A stretch of 64,000 nt of DNA from Pseudonocardia kunmingensis (GTDB lineage: Bacteria > Actinomycetota > Actinomycetes > Mycobacteriales > Pseudonocardiaceae): positions 248,001-312,000 of the forward strand of contig NZ_VFPA01000006.1 of assembly GCF_006716445.1 (NCBI RefSeq), given 5' to 3'. Below are positions 36,212-43,903 of the stretch, in pieces (the stretch's first letter is position 1; each line of letters begins with the position of its first letter). Made by a program: the position numbers and the translations under genes. Under the pieces are notes generated by a model. The model was given only the letters and a program-made list of their open reading frames with translations. It ran no database searches and was not told the origin of the DNA.

Positions 36212-36381
36212 GTGCGCGGATCGATGGGCCCGGGAGGGGGCGCGGGCACCGGCGGGGCCGGGTCGGGCCCCGGCGTCGGCATCGGGTCCGGGCCCGGGAC
36301 CGGCGGCGCGGGCTCCGGCCCGGGCGGCGGGGTCGGGGGCACCGGGGGCGGCTCGGTGGCGACGGGGTTCGTGGCGTCCAT
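36208..36381 (-). CDS. 57-residue proline-rich peptide, translationally coupled to pcm
   Basis: A short uninterrupted frame starting ATG at 36381: MDATNPVATEPPPVPPTPPP, then a Gly/Pro/Asp/Ala-rich stretch ending GPIDPRT. About half of the residues are Pro, with PGPDP-type spacing. Its TGA overlaps the pcm GTG, giving the four-base GTGA seen throughout this genome between co-translated genes, which supports real translation. GGTAGGCCGGGG lies upstream of the ATG. There is no homology I recognise. It may be a disordered linker-like peptide or only a leader that couples pcm to another signal. Confidence 0.5.
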   Translation of the reverse strand: MDATNPVATEPPPVPPTPPPGPEPAPPVPGPDPMPTPGPDPAPPVPAPPPGPIDPRT

Positions 36382-36409
36382 GCCCCGGCCTACCCCCGCG
36401 CCCGGCCCG

Positions 36410-36919
36410 TTACGCGTCGCCGACGACGCCGGTGCCGGCCTCGGAACCGACGGTGCGCACGCCGCGGAAACCCTGCGCGTGCAGGGCGGCCGCGACCGGC
36501 GCGGTGATCCGGTCGGCCGTGGTCGGCCCGCCCGCCCCGTAGAGGACGTGCAGACGGCCGCCCGGGCGCAGGGTCCGGCGCAGGACCTGCAGCTCCGCCG
36601 CCGGGTCGCGGACCCAGAACAGGTTGACGTCGACCGCGAACGCCGCGTCGAACGAGCGCTCGCCGTCGACCTCGTCCAGGGTGCAGCGGCGCACCTCCAG
36701 CCGGCCCGCCGCCACGTGGTCGGCGTTGCGGCGGGTGGTGCGCTCGACGGCGACGGCCGAGCGGTCCACGGCGAGCATCCGGCCGGTCGACAGGCGGGCG
36801 CACACCAGCGCGGCGGCCACGCCCGGGCCGCACCCGACCTCGAGGATCCGGTCCCCGGGCCGCGGGTCGAGCAGGTCGACGGCCCACCGGATCCGCTCGG
36901 GTACGGCCGCGATGCCCAT
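36410..36919 (-). CDS. Class I SAM-dependent methyltransferase
   Basis: A 169-residue Rossmann methyltransferase. Motif I is ILEVGCGPGVAAALV, followed by the acidic post-I strand MLAVDRSAVAVERTTRRN, motif II FDAAFAVDVNLFWVRD and a late LRPGGRLHVLYG. It is shorter than most family members and has no extra substrate domain, so the acceptor (small molecule, RNA or protein) is open. The ATG at 36919 (MGIAAVPERIRWAVDLLDP) gives a natural N-terminus; the longer frame to 37090 enters the Gfo/Idh gene. It may be co-transcribed with the Pro-rich peptide and pcm, 28 bases further on. Confidence 0.82.
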   Translation of the reverse strand: MGIAAVPERIRWAVDLLDPRPGDRILEVGCGPGVAAALVCARLSTGRMLAVDRSAVAVERTTRRNADHVAAGRLEVRRCTLDEVDGERSFDAAFAVDVNLFWVRDPAAELQVLRRTLRPGGRLHVLYGAGGPTTADRITAPVAAALHAQGFRGVRTVGSEAGTGVVGDA

Positions 36920-36972
36920 GGCTGGGTTCCTACCCGAGGCTCCCGCTGTCCGCGAGCGCAACCGGTCGGCCC

Positions 36973-38178
36973 TCAGCGGGTGAGCGGGGCGGGCGGGTCG
37001 CCGAAGTCGGGGATGGTCAGGCGCGCGCCGTCCTGCAACGCGGAGTCGTGCGCGATGATCCCGGGCAGGGTGAACCGGGCGGCGACCCACGGGTTGACCG
37101 TGGCCGGCGTGCCGGTCGTCACCGCGTGCACGAAGTCGTCGACGAGGAGCTGGTGGCTGCCCTCGTGCCCGTTGTGGGCGCCGTGGAAGGACGCGGGCAG
37201 CCGGGCGACGTCGTGCACCGGCGCGTGCCCGGAGGTGAACGCCGGGCGCAGCTCCGGGGCCACGTGCGCGAGCGACGGGTCGTCCACCGAGCGTGCGGAG
37301 CTGGTCTCCAGCTCGTCGGAGACGTCGGTGACCTTCTCCTTGTCCTGCCAGACGCTCACCTGGGCCAGCTGCTCGAAGCTGCCCTCGGTGCCGAAGAAGC
37401 GGAACCGGGACTCGCGGATGTGCGACGGGTAGCCGACGCGGCGCATCTCGTTGGTGCGCATCACGCCGCCGTCGGCCAGCTCGAACAGGGCGGTGGCGTT
37501 GGAGAAGTCGTTGCCGAACTGGCTGACCTCGCGGTCGAACACGCCGTCGCCGCGCTGGTCGCGCACGCCGATGCAGCTCACGCTCACCGCGTGCGTGGGC
37601 AGGGCGCCCAGGACGCCGCCGATGGCGTGGGTGGGGTAGAGCATGGGCGGGTAGCTGGCGGTCGCCTTCCAGTTCTCGCCGCCGCTGTACTGGTAGGCGG
37701 CGTAGAAGCCCAGGTCCATGTCGTGGACGTAGTCGCCCTCCGCGTAGAAGACGCGGCCGAACGCGCCGTCGGCGAGCCGCTTGCGGGCGTAGACGGTGGC
37801 CGGGTGGTAGTAGCTCGTCTCGCCCATCATGTAGGTCAGCCCGGTGGCGCGGACCGCGTCGATGATGGCCGCGATCTCGTCCACGGTGATCGCCATCGGC
37901 ACCGCGGAGTAGACGTGCTTGCCCGCTTCCAGCGCCCGCACGACCAGGGGGCCGTGCGTCCAGCGCTGGGTGAAGATCGCGACGGCGTCGACGTCGGAGG
38001 CGAGCATGTCCTCGAAGCTCGCGTACGTGCCGGCCAGCCCTTGGGCGTCCACGAGCTCGTGGGCCCGCTCGGGGATCACGTCGGTGACGTGGACGTCACC
38101 GACCCCGGGGTGCAGGTGGAACAGCTCGGTGAACTGGCCGGCGAACTGTCCGGCCCCGACGAACCCGATCGAGAACAT
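36973..38178 (-). CDS. Gfo/Idh/MocA family oxidoreductase
   Basis: A 401-residue NAD(P)-dependent oxidoreductase. The N-terminal Rossmann domain begins IGFVGAGQFAGQFTELF and includes DVDAVAIFTQRWTHGPLVVRALEAGKHVYSAVPMA, where the usual catalytic EKP is replaced by SAVP. The C-terminal alpha/beta domain runs from GETSYYHPATVYARKRLADGAFGRVFY. Loss of the EKP Lys is unusual and may mean altered chemistry. It is the last gene of the leftward catabolic operon, 47 bases after the aldehyde dehydrogenase. Family members act on sugars, inositols or amino-sugars; here the substrate is unknown. Confidence 0.87.
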   Translation of the reverse strand: MFSIGFVGAGQFAGQFTELFHLHPGVGDVHVTDVIPERAHELVDAQGLAGTYASFEDMLASDVDAVAIFTQRWTHGPLVVRALEAGKHVYSAVPMAITVDEIAAIIDAVRATGLTYMMGETSYYHPATVYARKRLADGAFGRVFYAEGDYVHDMDLGFYAAYQYSGGENWKATASYPPMLYPTHAIGGVLGALPTHAVSVSCIGVRDQRGDGVFDREVSQFGNDFSNATALFELADGGVMRTNEMRRVGYPSHIRESRFRFFGTEGSFEQLAQVSVWQDKEKVTDVSDELETSSARSVDDPSLAHVAPELRPAFTSGHAPVHDVARLPASFHGAHNGHEGSHQLLVDDFVHAVTTGTPATVNPWVAARFTLPGIIAHDSALQDGARLTIPDFGDPPAPLTR

Positions 38179-38225
38179 GGTGATCAGTCTGCCCGTGCCG
38201 GGACGCGGCACGGGCAGACCCCGCG

Positions 38226-39671
38226 TCAGCTCTCGATGTTCGCCATCACGTGCTTGACGCGCGTGTAGTCCTCCAGGCCGTAGAGCGAGAGGTCCTTGCC
38301 GTACCCGGAGTGCTTGAAGCCCCCGTGCGGCATCTCGGCGACCAGCGGGATGTGGGTGTTGATCCAGACGCAGCCGAAGTCGAGGCGCTTGGACATCCGC
38401 ATGGCCCGGCCGAAGTCCTTCGTCCAGACGCTGGACGCCAGCCCCAGCTCGACGCCGTTGGCCCAGCGCACGGCCTCGTCCTCGTCGGTGAATCGCTGCA
38501 CGCTGATCACCGGCCCGAACACCTCGTGCTGCACCATCTCGTCGTCCTGGCGCAGCCCGGCCACCACGGTGGGCTCGACGAAGAAGCCCCGGTCGCCCTG
38601 CCGGTGCCCGCCCGCGGTGACCTCGGCGTGCGAGGGCGCGCGGTCGAGGAACCCGGTGACGCGGGCGAGCTGGTCGGCGTTGTTCAGCGGCGGGACGAGG
38701 GCGTCCTCGTCGCCCGCGCCGTTCGCGTAGGTCGTGGTCGTGGCGGCGGCCTGCGCGGTGAGCGCGGCGACGAAGTCGTCGTGGATGCGCGGCCCGGCGA
38801 GCACCCGGGACGCGGCGGTGCAGTCCTGCCCGGCGTTGAAGTAGCCGGCCTCGGCGATCGCCGCGGCGGCGGCCTCGACGTCGGCGTCGTCGAAGACCAC
38901 CACCGGTGCCTTGCCGCCCAGCTCCAGGTGCACCCGCTTGACGTCGCGCGCCGCGGCGCCGGCGACGTCGATCCCCGCGCGCACCGACCCGGTGATCGCC
39001 ACGAGCTGCGGGGTCGGGTGCTCCACCAGCGCGCGGCCGGTGTCGCGGTCCCCGCAGACGACGTTGAGCACACCCGGCGGCAGGAACTCGGCCGCCAGCT
39101 CGGCGAGCCGCAGCGTGGTGACCGGCGTGGTGTCGCTGGGCTTGAGCACCACGGTGTTGCCGGCGGCGAGCGCCGGGGCGATCTTCCAGACGGCCATCAT
39201 CAGCGGGTAGTTCCACGGCGTGACCTGTCCGACGACGCCGATGGGCTCCCGGCGCACGAACGAGGTGTGCCCCGCCATGTACTCGGCCGCGGCCTTGCCC
39301 TCCAGCGTGCGCGCCGCGCCCGCGAAGAAGCGGAGCTGGTCGACCATCATCGGGATCTCCTCCGACGCGGTCAGCGCCAGCGGCTTCCCGGTGTTGCGGC
39401 TCTCCAGCGCCACGAGCTCCTCGGCGTGCTCCTCCACGGCGTCGGCGAGCCTGAGCAGCGCGAGCTGGCGCTCGCCCGGCGTCGCATCGCGCCAGCCCTC
39501 GAACGCCTCGGCGGCGCTGTGGTAGGCGCGGTCGACGTCCTCGGGCCCCGAGACCGGCGCCGAGGCGAACACCTCGCCCGCCGCCGGGTCGACCAGGTCG
39601 GCGCGGGCGCCGTCGACGGTGTCGACGTGCTCGCCGCCCACGAAGTTGCGCAGCTCCTGCTTGTCGCTCAC
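38226..39671 (-). CDS. Aldehyde dehydrogenase
   Basis: An NAD(P)-dependent ALDH superfamily enzyme of 481 residues. Landmarks are TPWNYPLMMAVWKIAPALAAGNTVVLKPS, ITGSVRAGIDVAGAAARDVKRVHLELGGKAPVVV with the general base Glu, the nucleophile Cys in FNAGQDCTAASRV and the C-terminal EMPHGGFKHSGYGKDLSLYGLEDYTRVKHV, which is typical of betaine/gamma-aminobutyraldehyde dehydrogenases. The GTG at 39671 overlaps the preceding gene's stop (GTGA). Within the operon it would oxidise the aldehyde produced by the FAD oxidase, and an amino- or hydroxy-aldehyde is the best guess given the APC permease in the divergent arm. Confidence 0.92.
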   Translation of the reverse strand: MSDKQELRNFVGGEHVDTVDGARADLVDPAAGEVFASAPVSGPEDVDRAYHSAAEAFEGWRDATPGERQLALLRLADAVEEHAEELVALESRNTGKPLALTASEEIPMMVDQLRFFAGAARTLEGKAAAEYMAGHTSFVRREPIGVVGQVTPWNYPLMMAVWKIAPALAAGNTVVLKPSDTTPVTTLRLAELAAEFLPPGVLNVVCGDRDTGRALVEHPTPQLVAITGSVRAGIDVAGAAARDVKRVHLELGGKAPVVVFDDADVEAAAAAIAEAGYFNAGQDCTAASRVLAGPRIHDDFVAALTAQAAATTTTYANGAGDEDALVPPLNNADQLARVTGFLDRAPSHAEVTAGGHRQGDRGFFVEPTVVAGLRQDDEMVQHEVFGPVISVQRFTDEDEAVRWANGVELGLASSVWTKDFGRAMRMSKRLDFGCVWINTHIPLVAEMPHGGFKHSGYGKDLSLYGLEDYTRVKHVMANIES

Positions 39672-39967
39672 TCCTGCTCCCCTTCCACCTCGGCCAGCAG
39701 CTGCGAACCGGTGACCGTCCGGTGCGCGAAGTGCCGGTGCATCCACTCGAGGTGGTCCTGGCGGCTGCGCATGATCCGCAGGGTGTCCCAGTTCGGGAAC
39801 ACCTGCTGGAGGACGTGCTCCTGCATCAGCCGCGGGTCCACCTCGTAGACGTGCTCGAACGTCGTCTGCGCCACCTCGCTCACCCGCACCGGCTCCGGCG
39901 GGGTGTACTGCTCGGCGACCCGGTACGGCGCGGTCGGGCCCGCTCCGGGCGGCTGCTCGGCAGTCAC
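39668..39967 (-). CDS. 99-residue conserved-context protein, unknown
   Basis: A small soluble protein with no signal peptide or membrane span. After a Pro-rich start (VTAEQPPGAGPTAPYRVAEQ) comes a helical, charged region with FEHVYEVDPRLMQEHVLQQVFPNWDTLRIMRSRQDHLEWMHRHF. It overlaps the FAD oxidase stop and the aldehyde dehydrogenase start, both by GTGA, so it is made in step with both. I do not recognise the family. The position suggests an accessory subunit of the FAD/Fe-S oxidase or a bridge to the aldehyde dehydrogenase. Confidence 0.72.
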   Translation of the reverse strand: MTAEQPPGAGPTAPYRVAEQYTPPEPVRVSEVAQTTFEHVYEVDPRLMQEHVLQQVFPNWDTLRIMRSRQDHLEWMHRHFAHRTVTGSQLLAEVEGEQE

Positions 39968-41505
39968 GGGGCGCCTCCCTCGTAGGCCCGGTCCAGCAGG
40001 TACTTGCCGGGATTCATGATGTTGTTGGGGTCCAGGGCGCGCTTGACGTCGAGCATCACGCCGAAGCCGCGCCCCAGCTCGTCGGGGAGCAGGTCGACCT
40101 CGCCCTGCCGGCAGGAACCGTGGCAGGCGCTCATCGACCCGCCGTGCGCGATCGCGACGGCGGCGATGTCGCGCTTGGCCTGCACCCACGCCGCCCATGC
40201 GGTGTCGTCGAGCCGCTGCTCCCAGATCCCGATGTCGATCTCGGTGAGGTAGTCGACGCCGGTGTTGCCCGATGTGTAGGCGAACATGCCCCAGTCGTCG
40301 AAGACGTCGCTGCGCCTGCGCAGGTCGGCGACGATGTCGTGCCAGGCCTTCGTCACGGCCGGGAGCGCGGAGTAGTTGACCGCCGCGTCCTCGCAGTGCC
40401 ACGACATCGGGATGACCTGGCCGGCCTTGGTGCGGCCGTGCAGGGGAGTGGCGTACCGGTCGTGCCGGGCCGCCCAGTCGCCCTCGGAGATCTCGTCGCC
40501 CAGGTAGCGGGCGCCGTGCTCCTTCGCGATGCGGAACAGCCGCCTCCCGCCCGCGCGCACCTCGTCCTCGTAGCCGTACATCACCGCGCACACCAGCGCC
40601 CGCACGTCCGCGGGCTGCGGGATGTAGGCCTCGTCGTCGCGGCGCAGGTAGGCGACCTTGTGCTCGTCGAACAGCACGGCCCCGGCGAACGTCGCGACGC
40701 CGGCGCGCGCGAGCGCCCCGACGCAGGCGTAGGCGTCGTCGTAGTTGTCGAAGGACCAGAACGGCGAGAGCTCCGCCTCCGGCTTCGGGAAGAGCTTGAG
40801 CGTGGCCGTCGTGGCGATGCCGAGCGTGCCCTGGTGGCCCATGAACAGGTGCTTGAGCTGGTACCCGCTCGAGGACTTGCTGATCTTCTGCCCGATGCCG
40901 TCCCCGACGTGCAGCACCTCGCCGGTGGGCAGCACGTGGTCGAAGCTCAGCACGAGGTCACGCGTGTGGCCGTAGCGCGAGCCGATCAGCGACCAGCCGC
41001 TCGTGCCGATCCGCCCGCCGACCAGCGAGCACGGGTAGGACGCCGGGTCGTCGGGGTAGAACAGCCCGTGGGCGGCCAGCCGCTCGTTGAGCTTGAGCAT
41101 GTTGATGCCGGTGCCGACGGTGACCGTGCGGTTCACCAGGTCCAGCTCGTGGATCTGGTTCATCTTCTTGACATCGACCACGATGCCGCGGCGCATCGGC
41201 ACCGCGCCGTCGGTGAGGCCGGTGCCGCCGTCGCGGGGCACCACCGGCACCCGCAGCTCGTTGGCGATCTTCACGACGTCCGCCACCTGCTCGGTGGAGC
41301 TGGGCAGCACCACCACGTCGGGCACCCGCTCGGACCAGCGGTGCACCGGGAACGGCGCGGGCACCCGGGCGCGGTTCCAGCGGTCGGTCTTCGCGGTGAG
41401 GACCTGGTCCGCGGGCAGGATCCGGCGCAGCGCCGCGACGAGGGTGTCGAGCCGGTCGCCGGTCAGCGGTTCGGTGATGATCTCGGTCGTCATCTCGGCG
41501 CCCAT
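39964..41505 (-). CDS. FAD-binding oxidoreductase (GlcD/D-lactate dehydrogenase type)
   Basis: A 513-residue flavoprotein of the FAD-linked oxidase superfamily. The PCMH-type FAD domain shows PVVPRDGGTGLTDGAVPMRRGIVVDVKKMNQI and GGRIGTSGWSLIGSRYG; the C-terminal domain ends GVMLDVKRALDPNNIMNPGKYLL. It resembles GlcD and D-2-hydroxyacid dehydrogenases that hand electrons to a separate Fe-S protein, and exactly such a protein is encoded 3 bases upstream. A late stretch MSACHGSCRQGEVDLL has two Cys unusual for the family. The ATG at 41505 is preceded by TGGAGG; a Met four codons in is possible. It probably oxidises a hydroxy acid or alcohol with electrons going to the quinone pool. Confidence 0.88.
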   Translation of the reverse strand: MGAEMTTEIITEPLTGDRLDTLVAALRRILPADQVLTAKTDRWNRARVPAPFPVHRWSERVPDVVVLPSSTEQVADVVKIANELRVPVVPRDGGTGLTDGAVPMRRGIVVDVKKMNQIHELDLVNRTVTVGTGINMLKLNERLAAHGLFYPDDPASYPCSLVGGRIGTSGWSLIGSRYGHTRDLVLSFDHVLPTGEVLHVGDGIGQKISKSSSGYQLKHLFMGHQGTLGIATTATLKLFPKPEAELSPFWSFDNYDDAYACVGALARAGVATFAGAVLFDEHKVAYLRRDDEAYIPQPADVRALVCAVMYGYEDEVRAGGRRLFRIAKEHGARYLGDEISEGDWAARHDRYATPLHGRTKAGQVIPMSWHCEDAAVNYSALPAVTKAWHDIVADLRRRSDVFDDWGMFAYTSGNTGVDYLTEIDIGIWEQRLDDTAWAAWVQAKRDIAAVAIAHGGSMSACHGSCRQGEVDLLPDELGRGFGVMLDVKRALDPNNIMNPGKYLLDRAYEGGAP

Positions 41506-41508
41506 GTC

Positions 41509-42993
41509 TCAGTGACCTCCACATCCGCAGCCGCCACCGCAACCGCCGCCGTTGCTCCCGCAGCCCCCGCCGCCGCAGCCCCCGGAACCGCTGCCGCGGG
41601 TGCGCCGGGCGCGGCCGGGCACTCCGGTGCACTCCTGGGCCAGCCGCCGGTCGCCGACGTCGCCGCGGGAGCCGCCGACGGTGATGCCGAGCGACTGCGC
41701 GAACAGCTCGTGCAGGTCGACCACGTCGATGTCCTGCGCGTCGCCCGCTTCCGACAGCGGCCGCTCCGACCACGGGCACGCGCTCACCAGCGTGTCGACG
41801 TCCAGCTCGGCCGCGCGCTCCAGGCGGGCCGCGCTGATCTTCGCGGTGAGCTCGGGCTTCTCCACCGGCAGGCCGCCCCCGCCGCCGGAGCAGTACGACC
41901 ACTGGGTGACGCGGTCGACGTCCTGGAACGTGAGGCCCGGGATCGCGCGCAGCAGCTCGCGCGGCTCGGCCCAGATGCCCTTGCGCTTGTTGAGCCGGCA
42001 CGGGTCGTGGTAGGTGATCGCGCGGTCGACCGGGACCGAGGGGGTGAGCCTGCCCTCCCGCAGCAGCTGGGCCAGCACCTCGATGACCAGCACGACCTCG
42101 ATGTCGAACTCGTCGCCGAAGTAGCGCGGGTAGTCCTCGGTGAAGCTGATGTAGTCGTGCGGGTCGAGCACGAGGACCCGCTTGGTGCCGGAGGCGCGCC
42201 AGTCGTCGAGGTTGTGCCGGGCGAAGCGCTCGGCCTGCTCGGCGTAGCCCATCTCGGCCGCCGGGCCGCCGCAGCACCACTGCTCGCGCATCAGCCCGAA
42301 CTCGTAGCCGGCCAGCTGCAGCATCTGCGCGACCGCACGGGGCACGGACGTGCGGTAGAACGCGGCCTCGCAGTCGACGAAGAGCACGGTCTCGCCGCCG
42401 ATCGGGATGTCCAGGCCCTCCGCCCAGTCCCGCACGCTCTCCTGGCCGACCGGCGTGTCCCCGAGCACCGGCTCGTGGGTGCGCAGGTCGGTGCGCTCGT
42501 TCCAGGACCTCCAGCCGGGCTGGTGCACGCCGCTGTCCACGGCGAGCGTGCGGACCGCCTTGACGACGTCGACCGTGCGCGTGCGGAACCGGTAGAAGTC
42601 GCCGGTGAACAGCGTGTTCGGGCAGCGCAGCTCGCAGGCGCCGCACTGGGTGCAGTTGACGTAGTCGGCCGCGACGTCGGCGATGTCGAGCTCGCCGCGC
42701 TCCATCGCCACGACGTTCGCGTGGAAGGCGGTGGGCGTCCACGACTCGTTGCGCTCGACCTGCGTCACCGGGCAGACCTCGCGGCAGAACTTGTGCCCCG
42801 AGGAGAAGCAGTTGTACGAGGTGTTGCGCCACTCCTGCACGAACGCGGCGGTCTTCTCGTCCGCGAGCGGGGGAGGGAGCGGCCCGGCGAGCGTCTCGGG
42901 GAGCTCGGCGAGCTCCGGGGGGTTCGACGGCGCCCCGGGGGTGAACGGGGCGGACAGCGCGTCGGGCGCCCGTTCGGGCTGGGTCTGGGTCAC
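41509..42993 (-). CDS. (Fe-S)-binding oxidoreductase with Gly/Cys-rich tail (GlcF/HdrD type)
   Basis: A 494-residue electron-transfer protein. Two ferredoxin-like clusters appear (CFSSGHKFCREVCP and CTQCGACELRCP), followed by two CCG-type cysteine-rich domains (EQWCCGGPAAEMGY and TYHDPCRLNK...WSYCSGGGGGLP), the plan of GlcF, LutA/HdrD and related quinone-linked oxidases. The first motif is atypical in spacing. The last 28 residues are nearly only Gly, Ser and Cys, with five Cys and a terminal His, which is not part of the family. The GTG at 42993 has AGGAGG upstream. It is the first gene of the leftward operon, and an operator-bearing promoter lies directly before it. Confidence 0.88.
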   Translation of the reverse strand: MTQTQPERAPDALSAPFTPGAPSNPPELAELPETLAGPLPPPLADEKTAAFVQEWRNTSYNCFSSGHKFCREVCPVTQVERNESWTPTAFHANVVAMERGELDIADVAADYVNCTQCGACELRCPNTLFTGDFYRFRTRTVDVVKAVRTLAVDSGVHQPGWRSWNERTDLRTHEPVLGDTPVGQESVRDWAEGLDIPIGGETVLFVDCEAAFYRTSVPRAVAQMLQLAGYEFGLMREQWCCGGPAAEMGYAEQAERFARHNLDDWRASGTKRVLVLDPHDYISFTEDYPRYFGDEFDIEVVLVIEVLAQLLREGRLTPSVPVDRAITYHDPCRLNKRKGIWAEPRELLRAIPGLTFQDVDRVTQWSYCSGGGGGLPVEKPELTAKISAARLERAAELDVDTLVSACPWSERPLSEAGDAQDIDVVDLHELFAQSLGITVGGSRGDVGDRRLAQECTGVPGRARRTRGSGSGGCGGGGCGSNGGGCGGGCGCGGH

Positions 42994-43030
42994 GGCGTGC
43001 TCCTCCTCACAACTGAACGGGAGTGCGGCC

Positions 43031-43059
43031 ACGCTAGCGACCAAAACCTCTGACTTCAA
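43031..43059 (-). promoter_or_regulatory. Promoter of the Fe-S/FAD oxidase operon
   Basis: On the minus strand TTGAAG (43059-43054), a 17-base spacer and TAGCGT (43036-43031). The GntR-type operator at 43045-43066 covers the -35 box and part of the spacer. Confidence 0.55.
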
Positions 43060-43066
43060 TGGTTAT
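43045..43066. promoter_or_regulatory. GntR operator candidate, site 1
   Basis: AACC-N12-GGTT inverted arms (AACCTCTGACTT at the left, GGTTAT at the right) between the divergent Fe-S oxidase and GntR genes. It shares arms, spacing and the ACCTCTG core with site 2 at 44689-44710, 16 of 22 bases identical. Confidence 0.55.
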
Positions 43067-43126
43067 GGCTGCCTCCACCGGACGGATGCGACACTTCGGG
43101 TAGGCGGGTGTGGAGGAGGGTCAGGC

Positions 43127-43903
43127 GTGCAGCTGCTCAGCGGCGACGCGCGACGCGCCGTGTTCGCGCCGCTCGACGACGGCGCGTTGCGCAGCGAGGC
43201 CGTGGTGCGGCGGGTCGGCAGCGCGATCGCGCTCGGCCTGCTGGGTGACGGCGAGCAGCTCCCCGCCGAGGCGGACCTCGCGACGATGCTGAACGTCTCG
43301 ACCGTGACGCTGCGCGAGGCGCTGTCGGACCTGCGGAAACTCGGGCTGGTCGAGACGCGTCGCGGGCGCGGCGGCGGGAGCTTCGTGCGGTCGCGCGACG
43401 ACGCGCTCGCCGAGCTGGCGGACACCCGTCTCGCCCAGCTCGGCACCACCGACCTGCGGGAGCTGGGTGACGTGCACGGGGCGGTCGCCGCGGCGGCGGC
43501 CGGGCTCGCCGCGGACCGGGCGTCGCGCGCCGAGATCGCCCGGCTGCGCGACATCCTCGACCGGCTGGCCCGCACCGACTCCATGACCGGGCAGCGGCGC
43601 GTCGAGGGGCGGTACTACATCGAGGTGGCGGCCGCGGCGCAGTCGGTGCGGCTGACGATGCAGGAGATGGAGCTGCACCTGGAGCTCGGTCAGCTGCCGT
43701 GGCCGCCCGCGCACGAGCCCGGACGGCGCGAGCTGATCGTGGCGAGCCACCGGGCGGTGGTCGACGCGATCGCCGACCGCGACCCGGCCCGGGCCAGGCG
43801 CCTCGCGGGTGAGCACACCGACCTCCGCACGCGCTGGCAGGTCGACCTGCACCTGCGGCGGGTGCTGGCGCCGGCCGGCCCGCTCCGGCAGGAGGTGTCG
43901 TGA
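43127..43903 (+). CDS. GntR/FadR family transcriptional regulator
   Basis: A 258-residue regulator with an N-terminal winged helix (SEAVVRRVGSAIALGLLGDGEQLPAEADLATMLNVSTVTLREALSDLRKLGLVETRRGRGGGSFV) and a C-terminal FCD helical ligand domain ending in HRAVVDAIADRDPARARRLAGEHTDL, where metal-binding His residues are expected. The GTG at 43127 follows GGAGGAGGG. The stop overlaps the Cache protein start (GTGA). It is divergent from the oxidase operon and upstream of the permease operon; both promoters carry the same inverted repeat, so this protein is the natural repressor of the whole locus. FadR-type regulators respond to small organic acids. Confidence 0.92.
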   Translation: MQLLSGDARRAVFAPLDDGALRSEAVVRRVGSAIALGLLGDGEQLPAEADLATMLNVSTVTLREALSDLRKLGLVETRRGRGGGSFVRSRDDALAELADTRLAQLGTTDLRELGDVHGAVAAAAAGLAADRASRAEIARLRDILDRLARTDSMTGQRRVEGRYYIEVAAAAQSVRLTMQEMELHLELGQLPWPPAHEPGRRELIVASHRAVVDAIADRDPARARRLAGEHTDLRTRWQVDLHLRRVLAPAGPLRQEVS

